Assembly (NCBI GenBank): GCA_963785755.1 | Contig: CAWAXG010000002.1 | Span: 124,001-188,000 of the forward strand | Source: JACCXG01 sp963785755 | Lineage (GTDB): Bacteria > Acidobacteriota > Vicinamibacteria > Vicinamibacterales > 2-12-FULL-66-21 | DNA length: 64,000 bases | Direction: 5' to 3' | Shown here: one piece after another, positions 8,957 to 17,780 of the stretch | How the letters are laid out: every line of letters starts with the position of its first letter | How positions within the stretch are numbered: position 1 is the first letter of the stretch | The notes under the pieces: generated by a model | Database searches by the model: none | The model's input: only the letters and a program-made list of their open reading frames with translations | Told to the model about the DNA's origin: nothing | Translations under genes and position numbers: made by a program

Positions 8957-10517
8957 GTGCGTGTGCGTTGGATCGTTCGCGGGGACATCGACGGGTTCTT
9001 CGGCCTCGCCCTCGACAATCTCGTTCAGCTGCTGCTGATCGACACTCTCTGTCGCACCGTCCTCGGGTTCCCGCCCGAGCTCCTCTACGGCCAGGTGCTG
9101 CCAGCCGCTGCGATCTCCATCCTCGTCGGCAACGTGGCGTACGCGTTCCAGGCGCGCGCGCTCGCCGCGCGCACGGGACGTACGGACGTGTGCGCGCTGC
9201 CGTACGGCATCAACACGGTGTCGCTGTTTGCCCACGTGTTCCTGGTGATGCTACCGGCGAAGGCCCTGGCCGAAAGGGCCGGCGCGGTCGACCCCGTGCG
9301 CGTCGCGTGGCAGGCGGGTCTGCTGGCGACATTCGCGACCGGCGTGATCGAGCTTGGGTGTGCCTTCGTCGCCGAGCGCGTGCGCAAGGCGACCCCGCGG
9401 GCGGCGCTCCTCTCGACCCTCGCGGGCATCGCCCTGGGGTTCATCTCGCTCGGCTTTCTCTTCCGCACCTTCGCGCATCCGGTCGTGGGGCTGACAACGC
9501 TGGCGATCGTGATGCTGACCTACTTCGGTCGCGTGCGCTTCAAGGGACACCTTCCCGGCGGTGTCGTGGCCGTGACGCTGGGGACACTCCTGTGCTGGAT
9601 CACCGGGATCGCGCCGGTCGGCGCACCGCCCTCCCCTGCCGACCATCCACATCCCCGTCCCCGTCGTCGGCGACCTGATTGCCGCCATCGGCGGCGGACA
9701 CATGCTGCCGTATCTATCGGTCATCATCGCGATGGGTCTGTTCAACGTGCTGGGCTCGCTCCAGAACATCGAGTCGGCGGAAGCGGCCGGCGACTCTTAC
9801 GACACCAGGTATTCGTTGACGGTCAACGGCGTCGGGAGCGTCTCGGCCGCGCTCTTTGGATCCGCGTTCCCGACGACGATCTACATCGGGCATCCCGGGT
9901 GGAAGGCGATGGGCGCGCGCGCCGGGTATTCGATCCTGAACGGCGCATTCGTGACGACGATCTGCGTCACGGGTACGCTGGCCTGGATCGCGTGGGCGAT
10001 CCCCATCGAGGCCGGGATGGCGATCGTCCTCTGGATCGGCATGATGATCGTCGCGCAGGCATTTCAGGCAACGCCACGCGAGCATGCGCCCGCCGTCGTT
10101 GTCGGCCTCCTGCCAGGGATCGGCGCGTGGGGCGCGCTCATGGCGAAGAACGGGCTGCGCGCCGCCGGGCTCGGAGGGCCGGCGGGGCCGTTCAGCGAAT
10201 CGCTCGTCGGCGAGTTCCAGAGGACCGATACGTGGATTGCGGGCGCGTTCGCGCTCGAGCAGGGATTCCTCTTCACCGCGATGTTGCTCTCCGCGGCGGT
10301 GGTCGGCGTGATCGAGCGACGTTGGCGGCGAGCGGCGGCGTGGTCGGCGCTCGCCGCGTTGCTCTCGGCCTGCGGGCTGATGCACTCCTACCAGTGGACG
10401 TTTGGTGACACGGCCCTGAAGCTCGCGCCGGCATGGCCGTTCGTGATTGGCTACGCCGGCATGTCGCTGCTCTTTCTCTGCGCGCAGTGGACGACCGAGG
10501 AGGGAGGCGAACATTGA
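8957..10517 (+). CDS. NCS2-type nucleobase (xanthine/uracil) permease, interrupted by one frameshift
   Basis: A polytopic membrane protein of the xanthine/uracil/vitamin C permease family. The frame opens at GTG 8957 with RGDIDGFFGLALDNLVQLLL. The first half (to about 9630) continues to LLCWITGIAPVGAPPS. The rest is in the +1 frame: LPTIHIPVPVVGDLIAAIGG, then HMLPYLSVIIAMGLFNVLGS and QNIESAEAAGDSYDTRYSL, a typical NCS2 substrate-region block. The break falls in a C4 run at 9633-9636 and looks like one extra base. Both halves are full and undegraded, so a sequencing indel is likely. Substrate unknown. The stop codon (10515-10517) is shared with the hairpin element that follows. Confidence 0.8.
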
Positions 10518-10599
10518 AGAAACTCCCGCCTGAAAGGCGGTAGACTCCGCGCGCGACTGAAAGTCGCAACCGCGCCGCCTGCGAGCGGTAGTTTCTTCA
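10516..10599. repeat. Hairpin-pair (REP/BIME-like) element with terminal inverted repeats
   Basis: Perfect 9-bp terminal inverted repeats: GAAGAAACT (10516-10524) and AGTTTCTTC (10591-10599). Inside are the hairpins CCGCCTGAAAGGCGG and GCGACTGAAAGTCGC and a third weaker stem, CCGCC...GCGG. The left repeat overlaps the stop codon of the NCS2 permease. The architecture matches the inner block of the composite elements at 1115-1205 and 62437-62575. It accounts for most of the gap 10518-10675. Confidence 0.75.
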
Positions 10600-10675
10600 T
10601 AGGCGGTGGGTTTAGACCTGGCACGTTGGACCAAAGCTGAAGGGTGTCAGGCAGACACCGGTTCGATCTGAGCGG

Positions 10676-13245
10676 CTACTGCGGGGAGCCGAGCAAGCCG
10701 GTCAGCTCCAGCAGACCACGCGCTCTCGCGCGTTCACGCTGCGCTGCTACATCGCGTCGCATACGATCGATGAACTCGATGAAGCGGGGATCGCTACCCA
10801 TCTGCTGCTTCAGGATGGGATTGCGCTCGAGGAACGCGAAGTCGCGGTATCCGCCGTCGTGCGCGCGCTGGAGCCACTCGAGTGCGGCATTCGTGTCCTG
10901 CCGCATCGCCGACACTGCCGCCAGCTCGACGCGCAGTTCAGTGGTATCGGGCTGCTGATCCAGCAAGGGTCGCACGGCCCGATCGGCTTCGGCGACGAGC
11001 GCCGCGGCTTTCGCTGCCTCGCCGCGCTTGCGCAACACGTATGCGTACTTCAGGCGATGGGATACGGCGGACATGCCCCGGTTCGATGCCGAGCGTTCCA
11101 TCAGCGGCTCGACCCACCGCTCCAGATCGGGTGCGTCGAGCAGAAACGCAAATTCGGCCCGGAAGAACTTGACCTCCTCGGTCGTCGGGGCACGCGCGAT
11201 GAGCTCGTCGGCACGCTTCACCGCGCGATCGACCCGCCCTTCAGACACTTCGAGCCAGGCCAACAGCCGCTGGATGCGCGTGTGATACTGCGCGGTTCGC
11301 TCCGCCTCCTCTAACAGCGCCCGCACCTCGGAGTCCGCTCGCAAATTGAAGAGGGGGTTGATCAGATGATAGAAGTCATTGCCTGCCTTGCCCGACAGCA
11401 GGAAGCTCCGCCGTCCCCAATAGGCTGCCTCGTCCCACCGCGCGCGGCGGCCCTCCTCGTTGGAGAAGTTGTTCATGGCGCTCGTGTTGTTCGGATCGAG
11501 CTCCAGCGCTCGATGGAACGCCTGTCGTGACTGCGCCCCCAACCCCTTCCTGCCGTACGCGGTTCCGAGCGCGAAATAGCCATAGGAAAGCGACGGGTCC
11601 ATCCGAACGGTCGCCTCGGCTTCGGCAATTGCCTGGTCGAGGTACGGCGCTCCGTCGTAGTTGGCCATGAACATCAGGCGGTATGCGAGATGGCCTCGCG
11701 CCAGGGCGAACTGGGGGTCCAGCGCCAGCGCCTTGCGCAACTGCTCCATCGCCTCGACATTCCGCGCGCGATCGCTCGTGCTGGCCGGACGGGCCTGAAG
11801 AAACAGCGAGTAGGCCTCGAGATTCGATGTCGGGCGCTGCTCGATCCGGCGTTGCTCCGCCGGTGAAAGACTGGCGTGGAGCGCACGCGCGATCTCCTGC
11901 GCGATCTGGCTCTGCACCGTGAGCACATCCGCGAGATCGCGATCGTACCGGTCCGACCAGAGCGTCTGCTGCGTCGAGGCGTCCACGAGCTCGGCACTCA
12001 CGCGCACGCGGTTGCCGTCCACCCTGACGCTGCCGTCCACTAGGTGCCGAAGCCCCAGCTCCCGAACCGCGCGCGTCGCGTCGTCCTTGTACGCGTCGAG
12101 ACCATTGCGGCTCAGGAGGCGGAGCGCCGAGATCTGGGAGAGCTGGCCGCGAATCTCCTCCGTCATCCCGGCGGCAAAATAGCCCTGTCCCGGGTCGGCG
12201 GACAGACTGCGGAACGGGCGAACGGCCAGCAGCGGACGCTCGGCGTCCGCCGCCGAAACGCTGCCGCGTGCGCGCCACAGCCAGACGGTGAGGGCGGTCG
12301 TGGCAACGAGCAGAATGGCGGCGATCGCGGCGGCGTACGTGATGTTCTTGCGCCGCCTGCCGCTGGTTCCCACGGCTGCCGGGGCGGACGTCGTCTCGCC
12401 CAGGCTCCTCAACTCACGGGCAAGGTCGCGCGTCGATTCGTACCGTTCGTCCGGGCTCTTTGCGAGCAGACGCCTCACGACTGCGGCAAGGTGCGGCGGC
12501 ACGTCAGGACGCAGCGACTCGAGCGGCGGCGGATCGGCGTCGATCGCGGCCGCGAGTGTCTGCGCCGTGGTTGGACGTTCGAACGGCCGCCTGCCGGTCA
12601 CGAGTTCATAGATGATGAGCCCCAGGGCGAATTGGTCCGATCTGTAGTCCACCGGTCGACCGCTCGCCTGTTCGGGGGACATGTACCCGACCGTGCCCAT
12701 CACCACGCCGGGATCCGACAGCGCGACGCGCGTGACCGTCGGATCGGCGCCAGCCGCTGCCGCGCGAGACACCGGCAGGGTCAGCTTCGCCAGTCCGAAG
12801 TCGACGATCTTCGCCAGACCGTCAGATCTCACCATCACGTTCTCGGGCTTCAGGTCGCGGTGAATGATCCCGCGGCGTGCGCGGCGGCGAGCCCCTCGGC
12901 AATCTGTTGCGCCAGCTGGATCGTGCGGCGATGCGGAATAGGCCCCGCCCGCAGCTCGTCGCGCAGCGTCCGGCCTTCTACCCACTCCATGGCGAAGTAG
13001 GCGGTGTCGCCCTGTCGGCCGACATCGTGGATGGTCAGGATGTTCGGGTGGTTGAGCGCCGATGCGGCCCGCGCTTCCTGTTCGAAGCGCTCGATGCGGT
13101 CCACCGTCGCGAGGCGGGGTGCGAGAACCTTGATGGCGACCGTGCGCTGCAGCCGCGAGTCGTGCGCGCGGTAGATCTCACCCATCCCACCCTCGCCAAT
13201 CTTCTCGAGGATGCGATACGGTCCGAGGTCCTCGCCGCTGTTCAT
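10676..13245 (-). CDS. Transmembrane Ser/Thr protein kinase with TolB-like and TPR regions, one frameshift
   Basis: Hanks-type kinase from ATG 13245 (MNSGEDLGPYRILEKIGEGG). Visible motifs: glycine loop GEGGMGEIY, VAIK lysine, HRDLKPENVM, DFGLAKL, and SPEQASG of the activation segment. A single TM segment (AAIAAILLVATTALTVWLW) follows at about residue 330. Next come a TolB-like domain (LLAVRPFRSLSADPGQGYFA, GMTEEIRGQLSQISALRLLS) and TPR repeats to the end. The frame breaks just before HRD (near 12870, one base missing after GCGGG). Both halves are intact in sequence, so the gene is probably functional and the indel artefactual. The kinase domain would be cytoplasmic. It likely senses or relays a signal; partner unknown. 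Confidence 0.85.
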
Positions 13246-13305
13246 CGGGTGCCGCCGATTATGCCACGGCATGGCTGCGCTGCTCGAGGCGGCCAGAGAA
13301 AGGCC

Positions 13306-13333
13306 AGCACCTAGCACCGAGCACCCAGCGCCT
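13306..13333. repeat. Four-unit heptamer array AGCACCN at a stop codon
   Basis: Units AGCACCT, AGCACCG, AGCACCC, AGCGCCT, exactly 7 bp each. The last unit overlaps the stop codon (13332-13334, minus strand) of the HTH-citrate synthase. No mirrored partner is visible. Confidence 0.6.
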
Positions 13334-14543
13334 AACCCCTTTCGGAGGGCGTTGCGCCGACGTACTTCGCCCGCGGGCGAATCAGCTGGCCGGTTGCGTA
13401 CTGCTCGATGGCCTGGCCGATCCAGCCGATCGTCCGGCCGATCGCGAAGATCGTCAGCGCCGATCCGGGCGGCAGCCGGAGCACGCGCGCCAGGGCCGCT
13501 AACGCGAAGTCCACATTCGGCTTCTCCCCCGTGGCGGCGGTTGCCGCGGCGGCCACCTGCATGACGAATCGGAGCTCGGCGGAACGCGGATAGCGATCGC
13601 GCAGCTGGTCGAGCAGCTCGGTCGCACGCGGGTCGCCCGCGCGATACAAGGGATGCCCGAAGCCATCGAACGTTTCACCGCGACGCAGCCGTTCGACGAC
13701 CGCGCTTCGCAGGTTGCGGGTACGGTGCAGCGAATCCAGCATCGATTCGATGCGCGCGCTGATGCCGCCATGCCTGGTGCCTTCGAGCGCCGCCAGCCCG
13801 GCGAGGACGACGGCGTACGGGTGTGAGCCGGCCGACGCGACGCACCGGGCGGTGAACGACGAGACGTTCAGCTCGTGATCGGCGCACAGAATCAAGGCCC
13901 GCCGCAGCAGATCGGCGCCGCGCGCGTTCACGCCCCAACCCTCCGCCAGCGCGTCCTCGATCGTAGGGGCCTCGGTGCGCGACGGGGCGGCGACTTCGGT
14001 GAGCAGCCGCAGGATGCGCCATCCCGTCTGCGCGACGCGGTCGGCCCGGACATCGAACGCCAGCGGATCCCCGGCGGGCGCACGCGCCAGCACGCCCTGA
14101 GCCCGCGCCACGAAGGGCAGACCGCGATCCACCCGGCGAGCCGGTGCCGCCAGCCGTGACGGTGGCGGCGAGAACGTCTCGTCGAATCGTCCAATCCAGA
14201 TCAGCGAGGCGACCTCCGCGAACGATCGCGACCGCGACAACGCGACGGCGTCGTGGCCGCGATAGTAGAGCCGCTGACCGTCGATCAAGGTGATCGCCGA
14301 TTCCAGGATCGGCATCCCCCACTGCAGCGCGCGCGCCGCTGCCTGGTCCGGGTCCCGGCGCTCCTCGGTCCGCCGCCGCAGGCGCTCCACGTCGTCCCGC
14401 GCGTACTGCCGCTCGCGGGTCGAGCCGGCGATCGGCTGCGAGCGGAGGTAGCCACGGCTGACGTAGGCGTAGAGCGTGGCGCGCGCGACGCCGAGACGCC
14501 GTGCCGCTGCCGCGGCGTCGAGCCATGCCGCGCTTTCGCTCAT
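13332..14543 (-). CDS. Citrate synthase-like enzyme with N-terminal helix-turn-helix domain
   Basis: 403 residues from ATG 14543. Residues about 5-70 are a helix-turn-helix of MerR/excisionase type: WLDAAAAARRLGVARATLYAY, VSRGYLRSQPI, RERQYARDDVERLRRRTEER. The rest is a full citrate synthase fold. The conserved catalytic segments are recognisable: NVSSFTARCVASAGSHPYAV, the His in TRHGG, the His in FGHPLYRAGDPRA, and the Asp in NVDFALAAL. It is divergently transcribed from a second citrate synthase 54 bp away across a palindrome. The layout suggests a citrate-synthase-like protein that can also bind DNA and regulate the pair. HTH-citrate synthase fusions exist in databases, but I do not know of a proven regulatory role. 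Confidence 0.85.
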   Translation of the reverse strand: MSESAAWLDAAAAARRLGVARATLYAYVSRGYLRSQPIAGSTRERQYARDDVERLRRRTEERRDPDQAAARALQWGMPILESAITLIDGQRLYYRGHDAVALSRSRSFAEVASLIWIGRFDETFSPPPSRLAAPARRVDRGLPFVARAQGVLARAPAGDPLAFDVRADRVAQTGWRILRLLTEVAAPSRTEAPTIEDALAEGWGVNARGADLLRRALILCADHELNVSSFTARCVASAGSHPYAVVLAGLAALEGTRHGGISARIESMLDSLHRTRNLRSAVVERLRRGETFDGFGHPLYRAGDPRATELLDQLRDRYPRSAELRFVMQVAAAATAATGEKPNVDFALAALARVLRLPPGSALTIFAIGRTIGWIGQAIEQYATGQLIRPRAKYVGATPSERG

Positions 14544-14544
14544 A

Positions 14545-14560
14545 TTGATTGATGAATCAA
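14545..14560. promoter_or_regulatory. Candidate operator between divergent citrate synthase genes
   Basis: Perfect inverted repeat TTGATT-GATG-AATCAA in the 54-bp gap between the two starts (14543 and 14598). TTGACT at 14563-14568 could be a -35 box for the plus-strand gene. The most obvious binder is the HTH domain of the neighbouring protein. This is inference from symmetry and position. Confidence 0.5.
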
Positions 14561-14597
14561 CATTGACTCGATCATACATCGTTGCTAGCGTGGCGGC

Positions 14598-15713
14598 ATG
14601 GTCAATCAGGGGCTGGAAGGGATCGTCGCGGCGGCCACCCGCCTCAGCCACGTCGACGGCGAGCGCGGCGAGCTCGTGATCGCCGGCTATCAGGTCGGCG
14701 AGCTGGCGGCGCACGCGACGTTCGAGGAGACCACCTGGCTGCTCTGGCACGGCGAGCTGCCCTCGCCGCGCCAGCTCGCAACGTTCCGGGCCGAGCTGTC
14801 GTCGCGGCGCGCGCTGCCGCCGGCGGCCATCGCGCTCCTGCGCGCGTGCGCCCGCGCCGGCCTGGATCCAATGGACGCCCTGCGGATCGGCGTGGGCACC
14901 GTCTCTCTGCAATCAGACGACCCGGCCCGGATCGTGGCGCAGTGCCCGACCATCGTCGCGGCGTTCTGGCGGATGCGGCGCAACGAGGAGCCGCTCGATC
15001 CCCGACCGGATCTGGGGCATGCGGCGAACTTCCTCTACATGCTCAACGGCAACGTGCCGGATCCCGAGCGCGTGCGCGGCCTCGAGACCTATCTGAACAC
15101 GGTGGTTGATCACGGACTCAATGCCTCCACGTTCACCGCGCGGGTCATTACGTCGACCGGCTCGGATCTGGTGTCCGCCGTCGTCGGGGCGGTTGGCGCG
15201 CTGAAGGGGCCGCTGCACGGCGGCGCGCCGGGACCGGCGCTGGACATGGTGTTCGAGATCGCCGACGCCTCGCGAGCCGAAGCGATCCTGCGCCGGAAGA
15301 TCGAAGCCGGCGAGAAGCTCATGGGATTCGGCCACCGTGTCTACAAGGTGCGTGACCCGCGCGCCGACGTCCTCGCCGTCGCGGCGGAGCGGATGTTCAC
15401 GCGCGCCGGCGACTTGTCGCTCTACACGCTCGCCCGATCCGTCGAAGCGACGGCGCTGCGCCTGCTCGAAGAGTACAAACCGGGCCGCCGCCTTCAGACG
15501 AACGTGGAGTTCTACACGGCGCTGCTGCTCCACGGGCTCGAGCTCGAGGTGCCGCTCTTCACGCCGGCGTTCGCCATCAGCCGCGTCAGCGGATGGATCG
15601 CGCACGCACTGGAGCAGCGCCGCGCCAACCGGATCATCCGTCCGCAGTCCGAATACGAAGGCCCGCGCGATCGCAAATGGGTGCCGGTGTCGGATCGCCT
15701 CGTCAGTCGGTGA
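14598..15713 (+). CDS. Citrate synthase (or 2-methylcitrate synthase)
   Basis: 371 residues, the usual length for a hexameric-type bacterial citrate synthase. It condenses acetyl-CoA (or propionyl-CoA) with oxaloacetate. Motifs: NASTFTARVITSTGSDLVSA, the catalytic His in GPLHGGAPGPALDM, the catalytic His in MGFGHRVYKVRDPRAD, and ISRVSGWIAHALEQ near the C-terminus. At the third catalytic position the motif reads NVEFYTALLL, with Glu where Asp (NVDFY) is canonical. This conservative change should be compared with homologues. The start ATG 14598 has only a weak GGCGG upstream; it may be leaderless or nearly so. The stop TGA (15711-15713) is the first three bases of a TGATCGG repeat unit. Confidence 0.85.
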   Translation: MVNQGLEGIVAAATRLSHVDGERGELVIAGYQVGELAAHATFEETTWLLWHGELPSPRQLATFRAELSSRRALPPAAIALLRACARAGLDPMDALRIGVGTVSLQSDDPARIVAQCPTIVAAFWRMRRNEEPLDPRPDLGHAANFLYMLNGNVPDPERVRGLETYLNTVVDHGLNASTFTARVITSTGSDLVSAVVGAVGALKGPLHGGAPGPALDMVFEIADASRAEAILRRKIEAGEKLMGFGHRVYKVRDPRADVLAVAAERMFTRAGDLSLYTLARSVEATALRLLEEYKPGRRLQTNVEFYTALLLHGLELEVPLFTPAFAISRVSGWIAHALEQRRANRIIRPQSEYEGPRDRKWVPVSDRLVSR

Positions 15714-15960
15714 TCGGTGATCAGTGATCGGGAAACGGGGCGGATGGGCGCCGCGCCCGTAGCGCGGGGGTTTACCCCCGCGTCGCAACGCTGGAAGCAC
15801 CCGAGCGTTCGATCGCGCCGCTGAAGCGGCGCGCTACGGGTGCGTCGCCCACCCCTGATCCCCGATCACTGATCACCGATCCCGTCGCGATCCAGAAGGA
15901 CGGCGGCCCAGCGAAGCAACCCGCCCACCACCCCGAGTCCCGAGTCCCGAGTCCCGATCC
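15711..15960. repeat. Mirrored short-unit array (TGATCGG / GACTCGG) around a hairpin pair, with 28-bp core
   Basis: Left arm 15711-15731 is TGATCGG, TGATCAG, TGATCGG. The right arm from 15855 is the complement (CTGATCC, CCGATCA, CTGATCA, CCGATCC). Then come GTCGCGATCCAGA, a core GGCGGCCCAGCGAAGCAACC continuing to 15929, and CCCGAGT units to 15957. The centre (15756-15840) is a separate hairpin-pair block. The same core occurs at 17588, 17664 and 57854, and inverted at 17454 and 57745. From 15960 to the next gene (16144) I see only GC-rich sequence without a convincing gene. Confidence 0.8.
15756..15840. repeat. Hairpin pair bounded by CCCGTAGCGC / GCGCTACGGG
   Basis: A perfect 10-bp inverted repeat bounds the block. 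Inside are GCGGGGG-TTTA-CCCCCGC and CGCGCCGCTGAAGCGGCGCG. It is nested exactly in the centre of the mirrored GATC array. The block resembles REP/BIME elements; no RAYT transposase gene is in the window. Confidence 0.75.
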
Positions 15961-16143
15961 TTGTCCCCCGCTGCGCTCCGGCGTTACTATCCCCGCATGT
16001 GCCGCGGGGGCGGCCGACGGTCCGCGTAAAGGGTTCAACCCGCCCCCTGTCGTTCCTACGTCAACCTTCTGTTCCTCGCCCACGCTGCGGACGACGGGCG
16101 GCCTGAAAGGGTTCGATCCCTTTCAAAGGAAGGAAGGTATTCC

Positions 16144-17430
16144 ATGCCCCTCCCGGTCAACCCCAACCTCGATTGGCTCCGCAAGCAGGCAAAGCGCCAG
16201 CTCGACGAACTGCGGAAGACGTCGCCGGACGCACAACTGTCGGACGCGCAATTCGAGCTCGCGAAGGCCCACGGATTCTCCAGCTGGCGGGCGCTCAAGG
16301 CGCACGTCGATTCGCTGTCGCTCGACGGTCAGCTGTTCGACGCGGCGCGAAACGGCGACGTCGGCAACCTGCGCGTCCTGCTCGACGAACATCCGGACAA
16401 GCTCCACGCGCGCGACAAGCCGTACGAGTGGTCGTTGCTGCATGCCGCGGCACACAAGGGACACCTGCCGGCCGTGGAGCTGCTGTTGACGCGCGGCCTC
16501 GACGTCAACACGCGCGAGAAGGGGGACAACACCTACGCGATGCACTGGGCCGCAGCCGCCGCTCACATCGACGTCGTCCGCCGCCTCGCCGACGCGGGAG
16601 GCGACGTGATCGGTCAGGGCGACGACCACGCCCTGGAGGTGATCGGCTGGGCAACCTGCTGGAACGAATGCGACGACGAAGCACATCGGGCGGTGGCGGA
16701 TCTCCTCGTCAGCCGCGGCGCGCGTCATCACATTTTCTCGGCGATCGCGATGAATCTCCGAGACGAGGTCCGCCGCATCGTCGCCGCCGATCCGTCAGGG
16801 CTCAACCGGCGGATGAGCCGCAACGAAAACCATCAGCTGCCCTTGCACTTCGCCGTGCGGATGCAGCGCCCCGAAATGGTGGCGCTGCTGCTCGAGCTCG
16901 GCGCCGATCCGCTCGGGACCGATGGGTCCGGCTATCCCGCCGCGATGTACGCCTCGTCCCAGGACATCGATCGGGGCGTGATGGAAAAGATTCGAGCGAT
17001 GACGGCAGCGGAACTGATCAGCGCCGAACGCGGAGACCGCCGGCCGCGCGACACCGCAACGGACCTCCTCGCCGTTCTGGCGCTCGGCGACTGGGACACC
17101 GCCGAACGGCTGGTGCGCGAGAACCCGCGCCTGATCGAATCAGCCGTCAAAGCCGGAGCCCTCCACCTGCTGGCGAAACGCAATGCCGTCGAGGGCGTCG
17201 AGTGGCTGCTCGATCACGGCGCCAACCCGAATGCCTTGTGGGCACACTGGGATGCCGACGTGACTCCCCTGCACCTCGCCGCCATGCACGGTCACGCCGC
17301 GGTGGCGCGACGCCTGCTCGATCGCGGCGCCGATCCCACCATCCGCGACAGCAAACACGACAGCGACGCGCTCGGCTGGGCGGAGTTCTTTCAGAAGCAG
17401 GAGATCGTCGACATCATCGGTGATCGGTGA
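16144..17430 (+). CDS. Ankyrin-repeat protein
   Basis: 428 residues, cytoplasmic (no signal peptide). Start ATG 16144 follows AAGGAAGGAAGG. The N-terminus (NLDWLRKQAKRQLDELRKTS, LAKAHGFSSWRALKAHVDSL) is a helical module often found before ankyrin repeats in Acidobacteriota. Ankyrin repeats follow at about 65-270 (WSLLHAAAHKGHLPAVELLL, PLHFAVRMQRPEMVALLLEL) and again at about 340-420 (VTPLHLAAMHGHAAVARRLL). It is probably a protein-binding scaffold; partner unknown. The last codons (Gly-Asp-Arg-stop) are made of TGATCGG repeat units of the following array, so the C-terminus appears to have been reshaped by the repeat. Confidence 0.88.
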   Translation: MPLPVNPNLDWLRKQAKRQLDELRKTSPDAQLSDAQFELAKAHGFSSWRALKAHVDSLSLDGQLFDAARNGDVGNLRVLLDEHPDKLHARDKPYEWSLLHAAAHKGHLPAVELLLTRGLDVNTREKGDNTYAMHWAAAAAHIDVVRRLADAGGDVIGQGDDHALEVIGWATCWNECDDEAHRAVADLLVSRGARHHIFSAIAMNLRDEVRRIVAADPSGLNRRMSRNENHQLPLHFAVRMQRPEMVALLLELGADPLGTDGSGYPAAMYASSQDIDRGVMEKIRAMTAAELISAERGDRRPRDTATDLLAVLALGDWDTAERLVRENPRLIESAVKAGALHLLAKRNAVEGVEWLLDHGANPNALWAHWDADVTPLHLAAMHGHAAVARRLLDRGADPTIRDSKHDSDALGWAEFFQKQEIVDIIGDR

Positions 17431-17745
17431 TCAGTGATCAGTGATCGGGGAGTGGTGGGCGGGTGCTTCGATTGGCCGCCGTCATCTTTTCTGCTTTTTT
17501 TCGTGCTGCTTGTCCGAAAAGCTGCCTGTTGGCCCACCACTCCCGATCCCCGGTCCCTGATCACCGATCACGTCGCGATCCAAACGACGGCGGCCAGCGA
17601 AGCCATCCGCCCTCCACTCCCGATCCCTGATCGCCGATCGCGATCGCGATCTCAACGATAGATGGCGGCCCAGCGAAGTCATCCGCCCTCCACCCCCGAT
17701 CCCTGATCACCGATCACCGATCACTGATCACTGATTACGGCGCGA
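17421..17745. repeat. Large mirrored array (TGATCRG family) with three copies of the 28-bp core
   Basis: Left arm: four TGATCGG/TGATCAG units from 17421, with the stop codon of the ankyrin gene in the second. An inverted core (17454-17483) follows, then a T-rich centre. After it come CCGATCCCTGATCACCGATC units, a forward core (17588-17616), more units, a second forward core (17664-17693) and a final run of CTGATCA/CCGATCA to about 17740. It fills the whole gap 17431-17780; no gene is visible in it. Confidence 0.85.
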
Positions 17746-17780
17746 GCAACCCGTGCCGCGTATCCCCCGTCCAACGCACT

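Noticed and set aside
15997..16029. Short ORF MCRGGGRRSA before the ankyrin gene
   Set aside because: Starts like DUF2277 proteins (MCR) but stops after ten codons with no continuation in any frame; no evidence of translation.
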